Source of the DNA: Vicinamibacterales bacterium | GTDB lineage: Bacteria; Acidobacteriota; Vicinamibacteria; Vicinamibacterales; UBA8438 | Assembly: GCA_029940535.1 (NCBI GenBank) | Contig: JAPYUM010000012.1 | Location: 41,164-73,443 of the forward strand | Direction: 5' to 3' | DNA: 32,280 nucleotides | Part shown: in pieces, positions 1-13,023 of the stretch | How the letters are laid out: each line of letters starts with the position of its first letter | How positions within the stretch are numbered: position 1 is the first letter of the stretch | Translations under genes and position numbers: made by a program | Notes under the pieces: generated by a model | Told to the model about the DNA's origin: nothing | The model's input: the letters and a program-made list of their open reading frames with translations, nothing else | Database searches by the model: none

Positions 1-57
1 CGCGGGCGGCAGGTCACCGCGCGCGTGGTGCCACTACCGTTCTACAAGAGAGGGTGA
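1..57 (+). CDS. gcvT: Aminomethyltransferase GcvT, C-terminal end only (partial)
   Basis: Only the last 18 codons and a TGA stop lie in the window. The frame reads RGRQVTARVVPLPFYKRG and then stops. The ending 'ARVV-LPFY-R' matches the usual C-terminus of the glycine cleavage T-protein, which transfers the aminomethyl group from the lipoylated H-protein to tetrahydrofolate. Its position 6 nt before gcvH, on the same strand, gives the standard gcvT-gcvH-gcvP order. The call rests on a short tail plus context, since the rest of the gene is outside the window. Confidence 0.8.
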   Translation, partial: RGRQVTARVVPLPFYKRG

Positions 58-63
58 GGGGGT

Positions 64-435
64 ATGTATCCGACCGATAGGCAATACACCACCGACCACG
101 AGTGGATCTCCGTGTCAGGCACGACGGCACGTATCGGGATTACCGACTACGCGCAGGACCAGTTGGGCGATGTGGTGTTCGTCGAGCTGCCTGCGGTGGG
201 TCAGGTCTTCGAGTCGGGCGCGCAATTCGGGTCGATCGAGTCGGTCAAGGCCGTCTCGGACCTGTTTTGTCCGGTGGCCGGCCGCGTCGTCGAGGTCAAC
301 GCGGCGCTGAGCGACCGCCCGGAGACCGTGAACGCCGGTCCGCATGACGCCTGGATGATCGTGATCGAACTGAAGGACCCGTCGCAGACCGATGGCTTGC
401 TGGACGCGGCGGCGTATACCGAGTTGGTGTCGTAG
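64..435 (+). CDS. gcvH: Glycine cleavage system H protein
   Basis: This 123-residue lipoyl carrier protein shuttles the aminomethyl group between the P-, T- and L-proteins of the cytoplasmic glycine cleavage complex. The N-terminus 'YTTDHEWI' and the segment 'GITDYAQDQLGDVVFVELP' are family hallmarks. The lipoylated lysine is K62 in 'GSIESVKAVSDL'. Length is normal for GcvH (about 125-130). A G-rich ribosome binding site (GAGGGGG) lies just before the ATG. The stop codon TAG (433-435) shares one base with the GTG start of gcvP, so the two are almost certainly translationally coupled. Confidence 0.97.
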   Translation: MYPTDRQYTTDHEWISVSGTTARIGITDYAQDQLGDVVFVELPAVGQVFESGAQFGSIESVKAVSDLFCPVAGRVVEVNAALSDRPETVNAGPHDAWMIVIELKDPSQTDGLLDAAAYTELVS

Positions 436-3329
436 TGCGCGCCACGGCTGCACCGTTCAGCGACCGACACATCGGGCCGGGACCTGACGAGATCGACGCC
501 ATGGTGGCCGCGGTCGGGGCGGCGTCGCTTGACGCGTTGATCGACGAGGCGGTCCCTCGGCAGATCCGCCTGGCCGCGCCCCTGGACGTGCCGGGCCCAG
601 AGACAGAGGCGGAGTTCCTGGCTCGGATCCGAGCCGTCGGTCAACGCAACCGGCCGGGGCGTCCGTTCATCGGTCTCGGCTACTACGGGTGTTTCACGCC
701 CAGCGTCATCCTCCGCAACGTGTTCGAAAACCCCGGGTGGTACACGCCCTACACGCCGTATCAGGCGGAAGTGGCCCAGGGGCGTCTGGAAGCCCTGCTC
801 ACCTTCCAGACGATGGTTGGCGACCTCACCGGGATGCCGGTGGCGAACGCGTCGCTGCTGGACGAAGCGACCGCCGCCGCCGAGGCCATGGCGTTGTTGC
901 ATCGGGTGCAGGCCCGCACGCGGCCCGACGCGAACCGGTTTCTGGTCTCGTCCGGATGTTTCCCGCAAACCATCGATGTCGTCAGGGGACGCGCCGAGCC
1001 GCTCGGCCTCACGGTCGAGGTGGGTGACCCGTCGGCGTGGCGGTTGGACTCGGGGGCCACCGGCCGTGATGGCGTGTTCGGGCTGCTGCTCCAGTATCCG
1101 GGGGAGGACGGCCAGATCGTGGCCATCGACGGCGTCATCGAACAGGCCCATGCCGCCGGGGTGCTCGTGGCCGTGTGCAGCGACCTCCTGGCGCTGACGC
1201 TGCTGACGCCACCGGGCGAGCTTGGTGCCGACGTTGTGGTGGGCAACTCGCAGCGCTTCGGCGTGCCGTTGGGCTACGGGGGACCGCACGCGGCGTTTTT
1301 CGCCACGCGGACCGAGTTTGCCCGTCAGACGCCGGGGCGCATCATCGGGCTCTCCGTCGATCGGCACGGTAGACCGGCGCACCGGATGTCGCTGCAGACT
1401 CGTGAGCAGCACATCCGGCGTGAGCGCGCGACCTCGAACATCTGTACCGCCCAGGCGTTGCTGGCCAACATGGCCGGGTTCTTCGCGGTGTATCACGGCC
1501 CCGACGGGCTCCGGGCGATTGCGGAGCGCGTGCACGCACTGACCCGGCGTCTGGCCGACGGTCTGCGCGCGTTGGGTCTTGACCCGACGCATGTCTGCTT
1601 CTTCGACACCCTGTCGCTACACATGCCGGATGCGGCGCTCGCGCGGTTCCGATCGGATGCGAGCGCGGCCGGACTGTATCTCCGCTACGAGGCGGAGACG
1701 GTGGGGATTTCGCTCGACGAGACGACGACCGAGGAGGATGTCCGGGAGCTGCTGGCGCTTGCCGCCGCCGCCGTCGGTCAACCGGCGCCCGACCTCGCAT
1801 CGGCGGCCGCGGTCGTGACCCCGAACTGGCCGGAGACGCTGATTCGACGCTCACCGTTCTTGACGCATCCCGTCTTCCACCGCCATCGGTCGGAAACACA
1901 GATGATGCGGTACTTGAAGCAGTTGGAACGCAAGGACATCGGGCTCGACACGTCGATGATTCCGCTCGGGTCCTGCACCATGAAGTTGACGGCGGCGACC
2001 GAGATGCGGCCCGTGAGCTGGCCCGAGTTTTCTCCGGTGCATCCGTTTACGCCGGTAGAGGACGCCGCCGGCTATCAGACGCTCTTCCGTGAGTTGGAAG
2101 ACGCCTTGTGTGCCATCACGGGGCTGTCCGCGGTGTCGTTGCAACCAAACTCTGGCGCGCAGGGTGAATTTGCCGGGTTGATGGTCATCCGGGCGTATCA
2201 GCGGCATCGGCAGCACGAGTCGACCGAGCGGGACGTCGTGCTGATTCCGGCCTCGGCGCATGGCACGAACCCGGCCAGTGCCGCCATGGCCGGGATGCGG
2301 GTGGTGATTGTGGCCTGTGACGAACAGGGCAATGTCGATGTCGACGATCTGCGCACGAAAGCCGAGACGCACGCCGACGCGCTTTGCGCCTTGATGGTGA
2401 CCTATCCCTCGACCCACGGTGTGTTCGAGGACGCCATTACGGAGATCTGCGATCTCGTGCACACGCATGGCGGGCAGGTGTACATGGACGGGGCCAACAT
2501 GAACGCCCAGGTGGGGGTGACCAGCGCGGCGGCCATCGGCGCCGACGTCTGTCATATCAACCTGCACAAGACGTTCGCGATTCCCCACGGCGGGGGCGGA
2601 CCGGGGATGGGCCCGATCGCGGTGGCGGCACATCTGGCGCCCTATCTGCCAGGGCATCCCGTGGTGCCGGTCGGCGGCGAGTCAGCCATCCCAGCCATCG
2701 CGGCGGCGCCGTGGGGTAGTGCCAGTATTCTGCTGATTTCGCACGGCTATATGCGGTTGCTGGGGCCGGGTGGTATGACGCACGCCACCCAGGTGGCGAT
2801 TCTCAACGCCAACTACCTCAAAGCGCGGCTTGCGCCGCACTACGACGTGCTGTTCATGCGGGCGAACGGGCGGGTCGCCCACGAAATGATCTTCGACCTG
2901 CGGGCCTTCAAGTCGGGCGGCGTCACCGAGCTGGATGTCGCGAAGCGGCTGATGGACTACGGATATCACGCGCCGACCGTCTCATTCCCCGTGCCGGGGA
3001 CGATGATGGTCGAGCCGACCGAGAGCGAGTCGAGAGACGAGCTCGACCGCTTTTGCGAGGCGTTGATCGCGATCCGTCGAGAGATTCAATCCGTGGTCGA
3101 TGGTGAGGCGGATGCGGCGGACAACCTCCTGAAGAACGCCCCGCACACCGCGATGGAAGCCACCGCCGACTCGTGGTCCCATCCCTACAGCCGCGAGACG
3201 GCCGTCTACCCATTGCCATTCGTGCGCGAGCACAAAGTGTGGCCGACGGTGGGCCGGATCAACGACGCGCACGGCGACCGCAACCTGATTTGCAGCTGTC
3301 CACCGGTGGACGCCTACGTCGAAGACTAG
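435..3329 (+). CDS. gcvP: Glycine dehydrogenase (decarboxylating), single-chain P-protein
   Basis: This 964-residue PLP enzyme decarboxylates glycine and passes the aminomethyl group to lipoyl-GcvH. It is the fused single-chain type, not split gcvPA/gcvPB. The N-terminus 'FSDRHIGP' is typical of full-length P-proteins and supports the GTG start, which overlaps the gcvH stop by one base. The N-terminal half carries 'YYGCFTPSVILRNVFENPGW'. The C-terminal half carries the PLP-binding lysine K712 in 'HINLHKTFAIPHGGGGPGMG'. Length is normal for the family. The stop TAG lies in the tetranucleotide CTAG, which is also the stop of the convergent aminotransferase gene. No glycine riboswitch is visible because the operon start is outside the window. 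Confidence 0.97.
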   Translation: MRATAAPFSDRHIGPGPDEIDAMVAAVGAASLDALIDEAVPRQIRLAAPLDVPGPETEAEFLARIRAVGQRNRPGRPFIGLGYYGCFTPSVILRNVFENPGWYTPYTPYQAEVAQGRLEALLTFQTMVGDLTGMPVANASLLDEATAAAEAMALLHRVQARTRPDANRFLVSSGCFPQTIDVVRGRAEPLGLTVEVGDPSAWRLDSGATGRDGVFGLLLQYPGEDGQIVAIDGVIEQAHAAGVLVAVCSDLLALTLLTPPGELGADVVVGNSQRFGVPLGYGGPHAAFFATRTEFARQTPGRIIGLSVDRHGRPAHRMSLQTREQHIRRERATSNICTAQALLANMAGFFAVYHGPDGLRAIAERVHALTRRLADGLRALGLDPTHVCFFDTLSLHMPDAALARFRSDASAAGLYLRYEAETVGISLDETTTEEDVRELLALAAAAVGQPAPDLASAAAVVTPNWPETLIRRSPFLTHPVFHRHRSETQMMRYLKQLERKDIGLDTSMIPLGSCTMKLTAATEMRPVSWPEFSPVHPFTPVEDAAGYQTLFRELEDALCAITGLSAVSLQPNSGAQGEFAGLMVIRAYQRHRQHESTERDVVLIPASAHGTNPASAAMAGMRVVIVACDEQGNVDVDDLRTKAETHADALCALMVTYPSTHGVFEDAITEICDLVHTHGGQVYMDGANMNAQVGVTSAAAIGADVCHINLHKTFAIPHGGGGPGMGPIAVAAHLAPYLPGHPVVPVGGESAIPAIAAAPWGSASILLISHGYMRLLGPGGMTHATQVAILNANYLKARLAPHYDVLFMRANGRVAHEMIFDLRAFKSGGVTELDVAKRLMDYGYHAPTVSFPVPGTMMVEPTESESRDELDRFCEALIAIRREIQSVVDGEADAADNLLKNAPHTAMEATADSWSHPYSRETAVYPLPFVREHKVWPTVGRINDAHGDRNLICSCPPVDAYVED

Positions 3330-4240
3330 CCGACGGCGGATGGGCTTCCGCTCTTGGCGAGTGGGCTGGATTCGTGCGCGTGTGCGACCGCGAGCTCACG
3401 GAACCGTGCGAGCAGGCGCAGCGTCACGGGACCGGGTCGTCCAGACCCGATGATTTGATCGCCAACGGCCACCGCGGGGACGATCTCGCGGTTGGTGCTG
3501 GTGACGAACAGCTCGTCCACGGTGTCCAGATCACTCGGTCTGAGCACCGCTTCCCGGATCGTCACACCGAGGTCCGCTCCTACCTCGAACAAGAACTCCC
3601 GGGTGACGCCCCTCAGCAGCCCGGCGTCGCGGGGCGGGGTCAGGACCTCGCCGTCACGGACGACGAACAGGTTCGATTGTGAGCACTCGGCGAGCTCACC
3701 CCGGTGATTCAGCAGAATCGCCTCGAAGGCGTCCTCGCGCACCGCTTCCTGCATGGCCAGCACGTTGTTGAGGAGGTTGTTCGACTTGATGCTCGGGTCG
3801 ACACTCTCCGGGCTATTCCGAACGACCTGCGCTTGCACGAGTCGGACCCCCTCTCGGGTGACGGGCTCCGCCAACTCCGGCAAGGGGCGTGCGATCACGA
3901 CGAGCGTCGGGTCGGGACAGACGGCCGGGTCGTAGCTGAGATCGCCGATGCCACGGGTGATCAGGATACGCAGGGTCACCTCGCCCTCGGGGTTCACGGT
4001 GCGCATGGTGTCCTGCACTCGGTCGGCGAGCTCCTGGTCGGTCACCGGGACCGCGATGGCCAGGCGGCGGGCCGAGGCACGCAGCCGGTCCAGGTGGGGC
4101 TCGAACAGGAACGGGTGGCGGTCGTAGGTCCGCAGCGTTTCATACACCCCGTCGCCGTAGAGGAACCCGTGGTCGAACACCGAGATAACCGCGTGCTCGC
4201 CTCGGCTGACCACTCCGTTGATGTTGACCGTTGCGTCCAT
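3326..4240 (-). CDS. PLP-dependent class IV aminotransferase (D-amino-acid or branched-chain type)
   Basis: The protein has 304 residues from the chosen ATG at 4240, which is preceded by AAGGAA on the minus strand. A longer frame from 4405 exists, but its extra 55 residues are basic and unlike the family. The N-terminus 'FDHGFLYGDGVYETLR' is the fold-type IV signature shared by D-alanine aminotransferase, branched-chain aminotransferase and aminodeoxychorismate lyase. The PLP lysine is K152 in 'SIKSNNLLNN', and 'GELAECSQSNLF' (E185 region) lines the cofactor pocket. Sequence alone does not settle the substrate: a D-amino-acid aminotransferase or an IlvE-like branched-chain enzyme are both possible. 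It faces gcvP tail to tail and is divergent from nnr. The last 15 or so residues (Ser/Ala/Gly-rich) look like a disordered tail. Confidence 0.9.
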   Translation of the reverse strand: MDATVNINGVVSRGEHAVISVFDHGFLYGDGVYETLRTYDRHPFLFEPHLDRLRASARRLAIAVPVTDQELADRVQDTMRTVNPEGEVTLRILITRGIGDLSYDPAVCPDPTLVVIARPLPELAEPVTREGVRLVQAQVVRNSPESVDPSIKSNNLLNNVLAMQEAVREDAFEAILLNHRGELAECSQSNLFVVRDGEVLTPPRDAGLLRGVTREFLFEVGADLGVTIREAVLRPSDLDTVDELFVTSTNREIVPAVAVGDQIIGSGRPGPVTLRLLARFRELAVAHAHESSPLAKSGSPSAVG

Positions 4241-4436
4241 CGGGTTCCTTGTCGTGTCTTGAAAGCGCGGCGTTCGTCGCGTGGGGCGGGCGCGGTTGTG
4301 CCACGTGAGCCGCGTGTCCGCCAGGCAGGTATCGTGATGCGCGGTGGTCCGGCGCTGTGGCGCGCCCGCGAACTCCGGCGGCGACAGGGTACCATAGCAG
4401 GACATCGGCGGCCGTCCTCTTACGAGACCCTACCCC

Positions 4437-6019
4437 ATGCGTGTCCTGACCAGCGCCCAGATGCAGGCGGCCGACCGTACGGCGATCGAGACGGTGGGTC
4501 TGCCCTCGGCGGTGCTGATGGAAAACGCGGGTCGGCAGGTCGCCGCGGCGATGGAGCAGTATCACCCGGCGCGGTCAGACCAGCGAGTCGCGGTGTTGTG
4601 CGGGAAGGGCAACAACGGGGGCGACGGGTTCGTGGTCGCTCGCGTGCTGGCCGCGGCCGGGACCGAGGTGTCCGTGTATCTCGCCGTGCGGGCCTCGGCG
4701 GTGACTGGCGACGCGGGCGGTAACCTGAGTGCGCTCGACGCGCTAGGGTTGGCGGTCACGGAGGTCGCAGATCCAGAGGCGTGGGCTGCCGCGATTCCGG
4801 AGATCGCCGGGGCGGACGTGATTGTCGATGCGTTGTTCGGCACCGGGTTGTCTCGGCCGCTCGACGGGCACTGGGCCGAGGTGGTGCGGGGGCTGAATGC
4901 CACCGGAGTGCCGATCGTGTCAATCGACCTGCCGTCTGGGGCCTCGGCCGACACCGGCGCCGTGATCGGGGAAACGATCGAGGCTGCGCTGACGGTCACG
5001 CTCGGCGCCCCGAAGGTGGCTCTGCTGGTGCCGCCGGCTGCCACCCTGGCCGGGGACCTGGTGGTGGCCGATATCGGTATTCCCGATGCGGTGATCGATG
5101 CCGTGCCCGGACCCCGGATCGAGGTGATCACTCGGGAGTGGGCGCGGGACCAGATCGAACCCAGGCCGGACGAGCTGCACAAGGGCGAGTGTGGCCGCGT
5201 CATGATCGTGGCCGGCTCGACCGGTAAGACCGGCGCGGCGCAGCTGGCGGCCTTGGGCGCGCTTCGGTCGGGGGCCGGGCTGGTTACCGTGGCGACGCCG
5301 CGTGTTTGCCAGGACGTCGTGAGCGGGCTGATGCCGGAGTACATGACCCTGGGACTCGAGTCGACGCCTGAGGGCACGGTGGCTGTCTCAGCGGCCGACA
5401 CGGTGTTGGCTGAACGCTGCGACGTGCTGGCGATTGGTCCCGGTCTTGGGCTGGGGACAGAAGTACAAAGGGTAGTGCGGGTGCTGGTCGATCGGTCGCC
5501 GGTACCGCTGGTGCTGGACGCTGACGCCCTCACCGCGTTCGTCGACCAGCCCGAGGCCCTGGTCGGCCGCGATGGTCGCGACCTGATCATCACCCCGCAT
5601 CCCGGTGAGATGGCCCGTCTGATCGGTGTGACGATCGATCACGTCCAGCAACATCGGGTGGAGGTGGCGCGTGACCTGGCCACCGCACAGCGACTGTATG
5701 TGGTGCTGAAGGGCTCCCGGACCGTTGTCGCGACCCCGGACGGCGCGGTGTGGATCAACGTGACCGGCAACCCTGGGATGGCTACCGGAGGCACCGGCGA
5801 CGTGTTGACCGGGGTGGTGGCCGCGTGGGTGGCCCAGCTCGTGGAGACTCAGTCCGCCTGCGCCGTGGCGGTCTGCGTGCACGGGATGGCGGGGGATCTG
5901 GCCGCCGCGGCCCAGGGCGAGATCGGGATGATTGCCAGCGATCTCGGACAGGCCCTCGGACCCGCCATGAAACAGCTGTCCGCCGAGGGCGGCGCCACGG
6001 ACGACAGGCCACCAGCATC

Positions 6020-6023
<4 letters not shown>
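4437..6023 (+). CDS. nnr: Bifunctional NAD(P)H-hydrate repair enzyme (epimerase plus ADP/ATP-dependent dehydratase)
   Basis: This 528-residue fusion repairs damaged NADHX/NADPHX. The N-terminal NnrE epimerase domain (about 1-215) opens with 'MRVLTSAQMQAADR', carries 'GKGNNGGDGFVVAR' (56-69) and 'VDALFGTGLSRPL' (130-142). The C-terminal NnrD dehydratase domain (about 235-520, ribokinase-like) carries 'AIGPGLGLGT' (332-341), 'TPHPGEMARL' (386-395) and 'NPGMATGGTGDVLTG' (445-459). Length and domain order match the common bacterial fusion. The stop TGA (6021-6023) overlaps the GTG start of tsaE, forming GTGA, a pairing of nnr and tsaE seen in many bacteria. There is only a weak Shine-Dalgarno sequence, but the N-terminus fits the family start. 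Confidence 0.96.
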
Positions 6024-10852
<4,829 letters not shown>

Positions 10853-11058
10853 TAGTTGAAGGGCCGATCAGCGTGTATGACCGCAGGCGCTAGCTCGCGC
10901 ACAAGTGGTGAACTGGGTGCTGCTCCGGGCAGCAGAGAACCGACTCGGGACTCCGGAACGATGCGCGGAGGGGGCATGCACCATCCCTCGCTCCGATAGT
11001 CAGCCCACCGCCGAGGTCCGTGGCACGGCACCAGGGGCCAGAAATTGACTATGGCCCG

Positions 11059-11088
11059 ATTGTAGGAAAGGGGTCCGAACTTCGTCAA
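11059..11088 (-). promoter_or_regulatory. Candidate sigma-70 promoter of secA-guaB
   Basis: On the minus strand there is TTGACG (11088-11083), an 18-nt spacer and TACAAT (11064-11059). Both hexamers match consensus at 5 of 6 positions. It lies between the M23 peptidase gene and secA and points at secA. Predicted transcription would begin near 11052, giving a leader of about 200 nt before the secA ATG. No clear Shine-Dalgarno sequence precedes that ATG. Confidence 0.6.
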
Positions 11089-11126
11089 GCGCGGTCGCGC
11101 GCCGGCAGCTCTGGCGACGATTCGGA

Positions 11127-12023
11127 TCAGTTGGCCGCCTGCGAGCGTGGCTCGAAACCGAGTTGCAGAGGATTGATGGATCGGCCGTTGACCAACACTT
11201 CGTAGTGCACGTGGATGCCTGTGGCACGCCCGGTCGCACCGGCATACCCGATGACGTCGCCTCGCGCCACTGTCTCACCGACCGACGTGGCAAACTGGGC
11301 CAGGTGGCCATACCGCGTGACCAGCCCGAAACCGTGCTCGATCTCAATGAGGTTACCGAAGGCGCCACTCGCGGCCGCCGAGTTGATGGTGCCGCTGGCG
11401 GTGGCGAAGACCGGCTGTCCGGCGTCGGTGGAGATGTCGACCGCGGAATGGAACTGCCTCTCACCGGTGAGGGGGTCGGGGCGGTAGCCGTATCGGCTGG
11501 TGACCCGACCATCCGAGGGGAGGTTGATGGGTGTCGCCGCCGCGAACGCCTGCTGGTGGTCGACGCCGTCACTCGCAACGGCCAATTGCCCGTCGAGCAC
11601 GTTCAACAGGTCGTTCAACAGATTGAAGGTCTCGATGGGCGAGCTCAACGCGACTGAGCGCAAGGCCCGTGCGCCGTCGTCGCCGGCATCCTCCGGGAGA
11701 CGTCCCATGGCCCGACGGACGCGGGGATCGACAATCGAATGATCCCGCAGTTGCATCATCGCCAGCTGGAGGGCGCTGATCCCTCCTGACAGGTCATCAC
11801 TCGCGGTCCGATACCGCGCATTATCCACCTCAAGGGTGGCGTTCTGCAGTTGCAGGTGTTCGATGCGAGCCGTCGCGGCCCAGCGCGCCTGCAGGGTCCA
11901 CCCCACGGGCACGGCGAGCACGGCCATGATCAACGCGACCGTTGGCCGCACCGCCAGCGTAAAGCGGCGAACGACTCCAGACGACCGGTCGGCAACGATG
12001 AGGGAGTAGCGCTTGGGCAGCAT
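11127..12023 (-). CDS. M23 family metallopeptidase, membrane-anchored (LytM/peptidoglycan endopeptidase type)
   Basis: The protein has 298 residues. The basic N-terminus is followed by one membrane segment (about 25-44, 'VALIMAVLAVPVGW'). Then comes a short coiled-coil-like stretch (about 50-95) and a C-terminal peptidase domain (about 165-285). The zinc and catalytic residues are intact: H192 and D196 in 'FHSAVDIS', H240 in 'TRYGHLAQ', and 'HVHYE' (271-275). The likely role is periplasmic cleavage of peptidoglycan cross-links, or a cell-shape or division factor. The layout (TM, coil, M23) resembles proteins often annotated as M23 peptidases near secA in Acidobacteriota and Deltaproteobacteria; that placement is from memory. 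A candidate promoter sits at 12060-12089. It may read through into secA, since no clear terminator follows. Confidence 0.9.
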   Translation of the reverse strand: MLPKRYSLIVADRSSGVVRRFTLAVRPTVALIMAVLAVPVGWTLQARWAATARIEHLQLQNATLEVDNARYRTASDDLSGGISALQLAMMQLRDHSIVDPRVRRAMGRLPEDAGDDGARALRSVALSSPIETFNLLNDLLNVLDGQLAVASDGVDHQQAFAAATPINLPSDGRVTSRYGYRPDPLTGERQFHSAVDISTDAGQPVFATASGTINSAAASGAFGNLIEIEHGFGLVTRYGHLAQFATSVGETVARGDVIGYAGATGRATGIHVHYEVLVNGRSINPLQLGFEPRSQAAN

Positions 12024-12059
12024 CCAGTTCGCGAACGGACGACAGTGAAAAATCCCCGC

Positions 12060-12089
12060 ACTTTACCATGGAAATAGTGTAAACGCCAA
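12060..12089 (-). promoter_or_regulatory. Candidate promoter of the M23 peptidase gene
   Basis: On the minus strand there is TTGGCG (12089-12084), an 18-nt spacer and TAAAGT (12065-12060), with a TG one base before the -10 box (extended -10). Both hexamers match consensus at 4 of 6 positions. The predicted start of transcription is about 30 nt before the gene's ATG. Confidence 0.4.
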
Positions 12090-12380
12090 ACCCTGATGCC
12101 GTCGGGCTTTGCCCACGGCTGGCCCGCCCGTGTGGACGCGGACCACGACCGGACCAGGCCACGCGGCCACCGCTGCGGGTTCAACCGGCATGGGTGCGGC
12201 GAGGGTGCCGCGCTCGATCACGCGGAGCGGGCCCCGCCGCGCTTCGCTCAAGGCTGTCCACGGCACGCCTCCTTGGTGCGCGGGCTGCTAGCAGCCGTGT
12301 CCTGCCTATCCATTCCATGAGCACCGGTCGGAGACGCTGACTAGAACGCGGTAGCGAAGCGGGCCAGCCAGCCGAAACAA

Positions 12381-12409
12381 TTGACATACATATTTCTCGG
12401 AAGTAATCT
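12381..12409 (+). promoter_or_regulatory. Candidate promoter upstream of the small basic protein gene
   Basis: A perfect -35 box TTGACA (12381-12386) is followed by a 17-nt spacer and TAATCT (12404-12409), which keeps the key first, second and last -10 bases. It lies in the AT-richer island and would give a leader of about 210 nt before 12630. It is weakened by the general AT richness of the island. Confidence 0.35.
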
Positions 12410-12629
12410 TTTCTTTGCTTCGTGGGTCTTGCTCCCCGTAACCGGCATCCAACTGTAGCCCGTCGTTCGGGTATCGCAGTTGTATGGTGGAGCGCTATTG
12501 AATAAACAGCTGACCCACCAGCTTCTATTCGCTGTGATCTCGCCGTTGCTTCGTCCACTCATGGATGGGATGATGGCCACGTTCGTCCGAACACGTCGTT
12601 ACTGTCCGTGAAAGGGGCCGCACCATACG

Positions 12630-12881
12630 ATGCAGACTATTATTGACAACCTCAAAGCCGAGCGAGCCGCATTGCTCGACGGGCTCGCCAAGATTGATGC
12701 GGCGCTCGCCGCACTGACCGGCGGTGCGAACAAGGCTACCGCACGAGCGGGCGGGTCCGGCGGCGCGGCGGCGCCGAAACGTCGGCGTCGTCGAAAGATG
12801 ACCGATGAGCAAAAACGCGCCATTTCCGCTCGGATGAAGAAGTCCTGGGCCTCTCGCAAGCGAAAGGCCGCGCGTAAGTAG
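12630..12881 (+). CDS. Small highly basic protein, coiled-coil N-terminus and NUMOD3-like C-terminus
   Basis: The protein has 83 residues. Residues 1-30 ('MQTIIDNLKAERAALLDGLA' onward) form a likely amphipathic helix or coiled coil. Residues 31-50 are a Gly/Ala/Thr linker. Residues 50-83 are very basic: 'PKRRRRRKMTDEQKRAISAR' followed by 'MKKSWASRKRKAARK'. The 'T-EQKRAIS-RMKKSWA' pattern resembles the NUMOD3-type DNA-binding repeat, and small proteins of this style are common in Acidobacteriota and Planctomycetes. A nucleic-acid-binding role is inferred, not shown. A G-rich AGGGG lies 12 bases before the ATG, a rather long spacing. A strong hairpin (12903-12929) follows the stop, which supports an independent transcription unit. 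Confidence 0.7.
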   Translation: MQTIIDNLKAERAALLDGLAKIDAALAALTGGANKATARAGGSGGAAAPKRRRRRKMTDEQKRAISARMKKSWASRKRKAARK

Positions 12882-12902
12882 CGCGCGTCGCGCTCATTTC
12901 GG

Positions 12903-12929
12903 CGGACGCGGGCAGCCTGTCCGCGTCCG
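12903..12929 (+). terminator. Hairpin downstream of the small basic protein gene
   Basis: A perfect 9-bp stem, CGGACGCGG (12903-12911) and CCGCGTCCG (12921-12929), has a 9-nt loop. It is followed by a T-rich but interrupted run (TCATTCCTACCTT). It lies 22 nt after the stop of the 12630 gene, so it is likely an intrinsic terminator of imperfect type. Confidence 0.6.
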
Positions 12930-13023
12930 TCATTCCTACCTTGCTAGCGGCGCAACGTTCCTCGTTCAGCACTACACTCTTTGCGTCGAATATGGGTGGG
13001 CACAGCTTGCCCGCGGAGCGTAG

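Larger units (their letters stand above)
12024..12629. other. 606-bp gene-poor stretch with an AT-richer island
   Basis: No convincing gene is seen on either strand. A bulged hairpin (12099-12118: CCGT-c-GGGC-ttt-GCCC-ACGG) and a perfect 14-bp palindrome (GGCTGCTAGCAGCC, 12283-12296) are present. From about 12360 to 12560 base composition drops: the row 12361-12420 has 25 G+C of 60, and 12481-12540 has 28 of 60, against well over 60 percent in the flanking genes. A minus-strand frame of 79 codons (12341-12580) crosses the island, but I recognise nothing in it. The island could be a decayed foreign insertion or a regulatory leader for the small gene at 12630. Confidence 0.6.

Noticed and set aside
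201-1592. Long open frame (463 codons) on the minus strand inside gcvH-gcvP
   Set aside because: It is Arg/Pro/His-rich, has no recognisable motif and overlaps two well-supported genes; it is a product of high GC codon bias.
12341-12580. Minus-strand 79-codon frame in the AT-richer island, ending 'WLARFATAF'
   Set aside because: No ribosome binding site or family resemblance was found; the frame may be chance or a relic, so it is mentioned only under the gap.
12461-12600. Possible rRNA or intron fragment, because the minus strand contains a CAGCTGTTTATT-like string
   Set aside because: The similarity covers only about a dozen bases and the flanks do not continue to match; no tRNA-like cloverleaf was found either.
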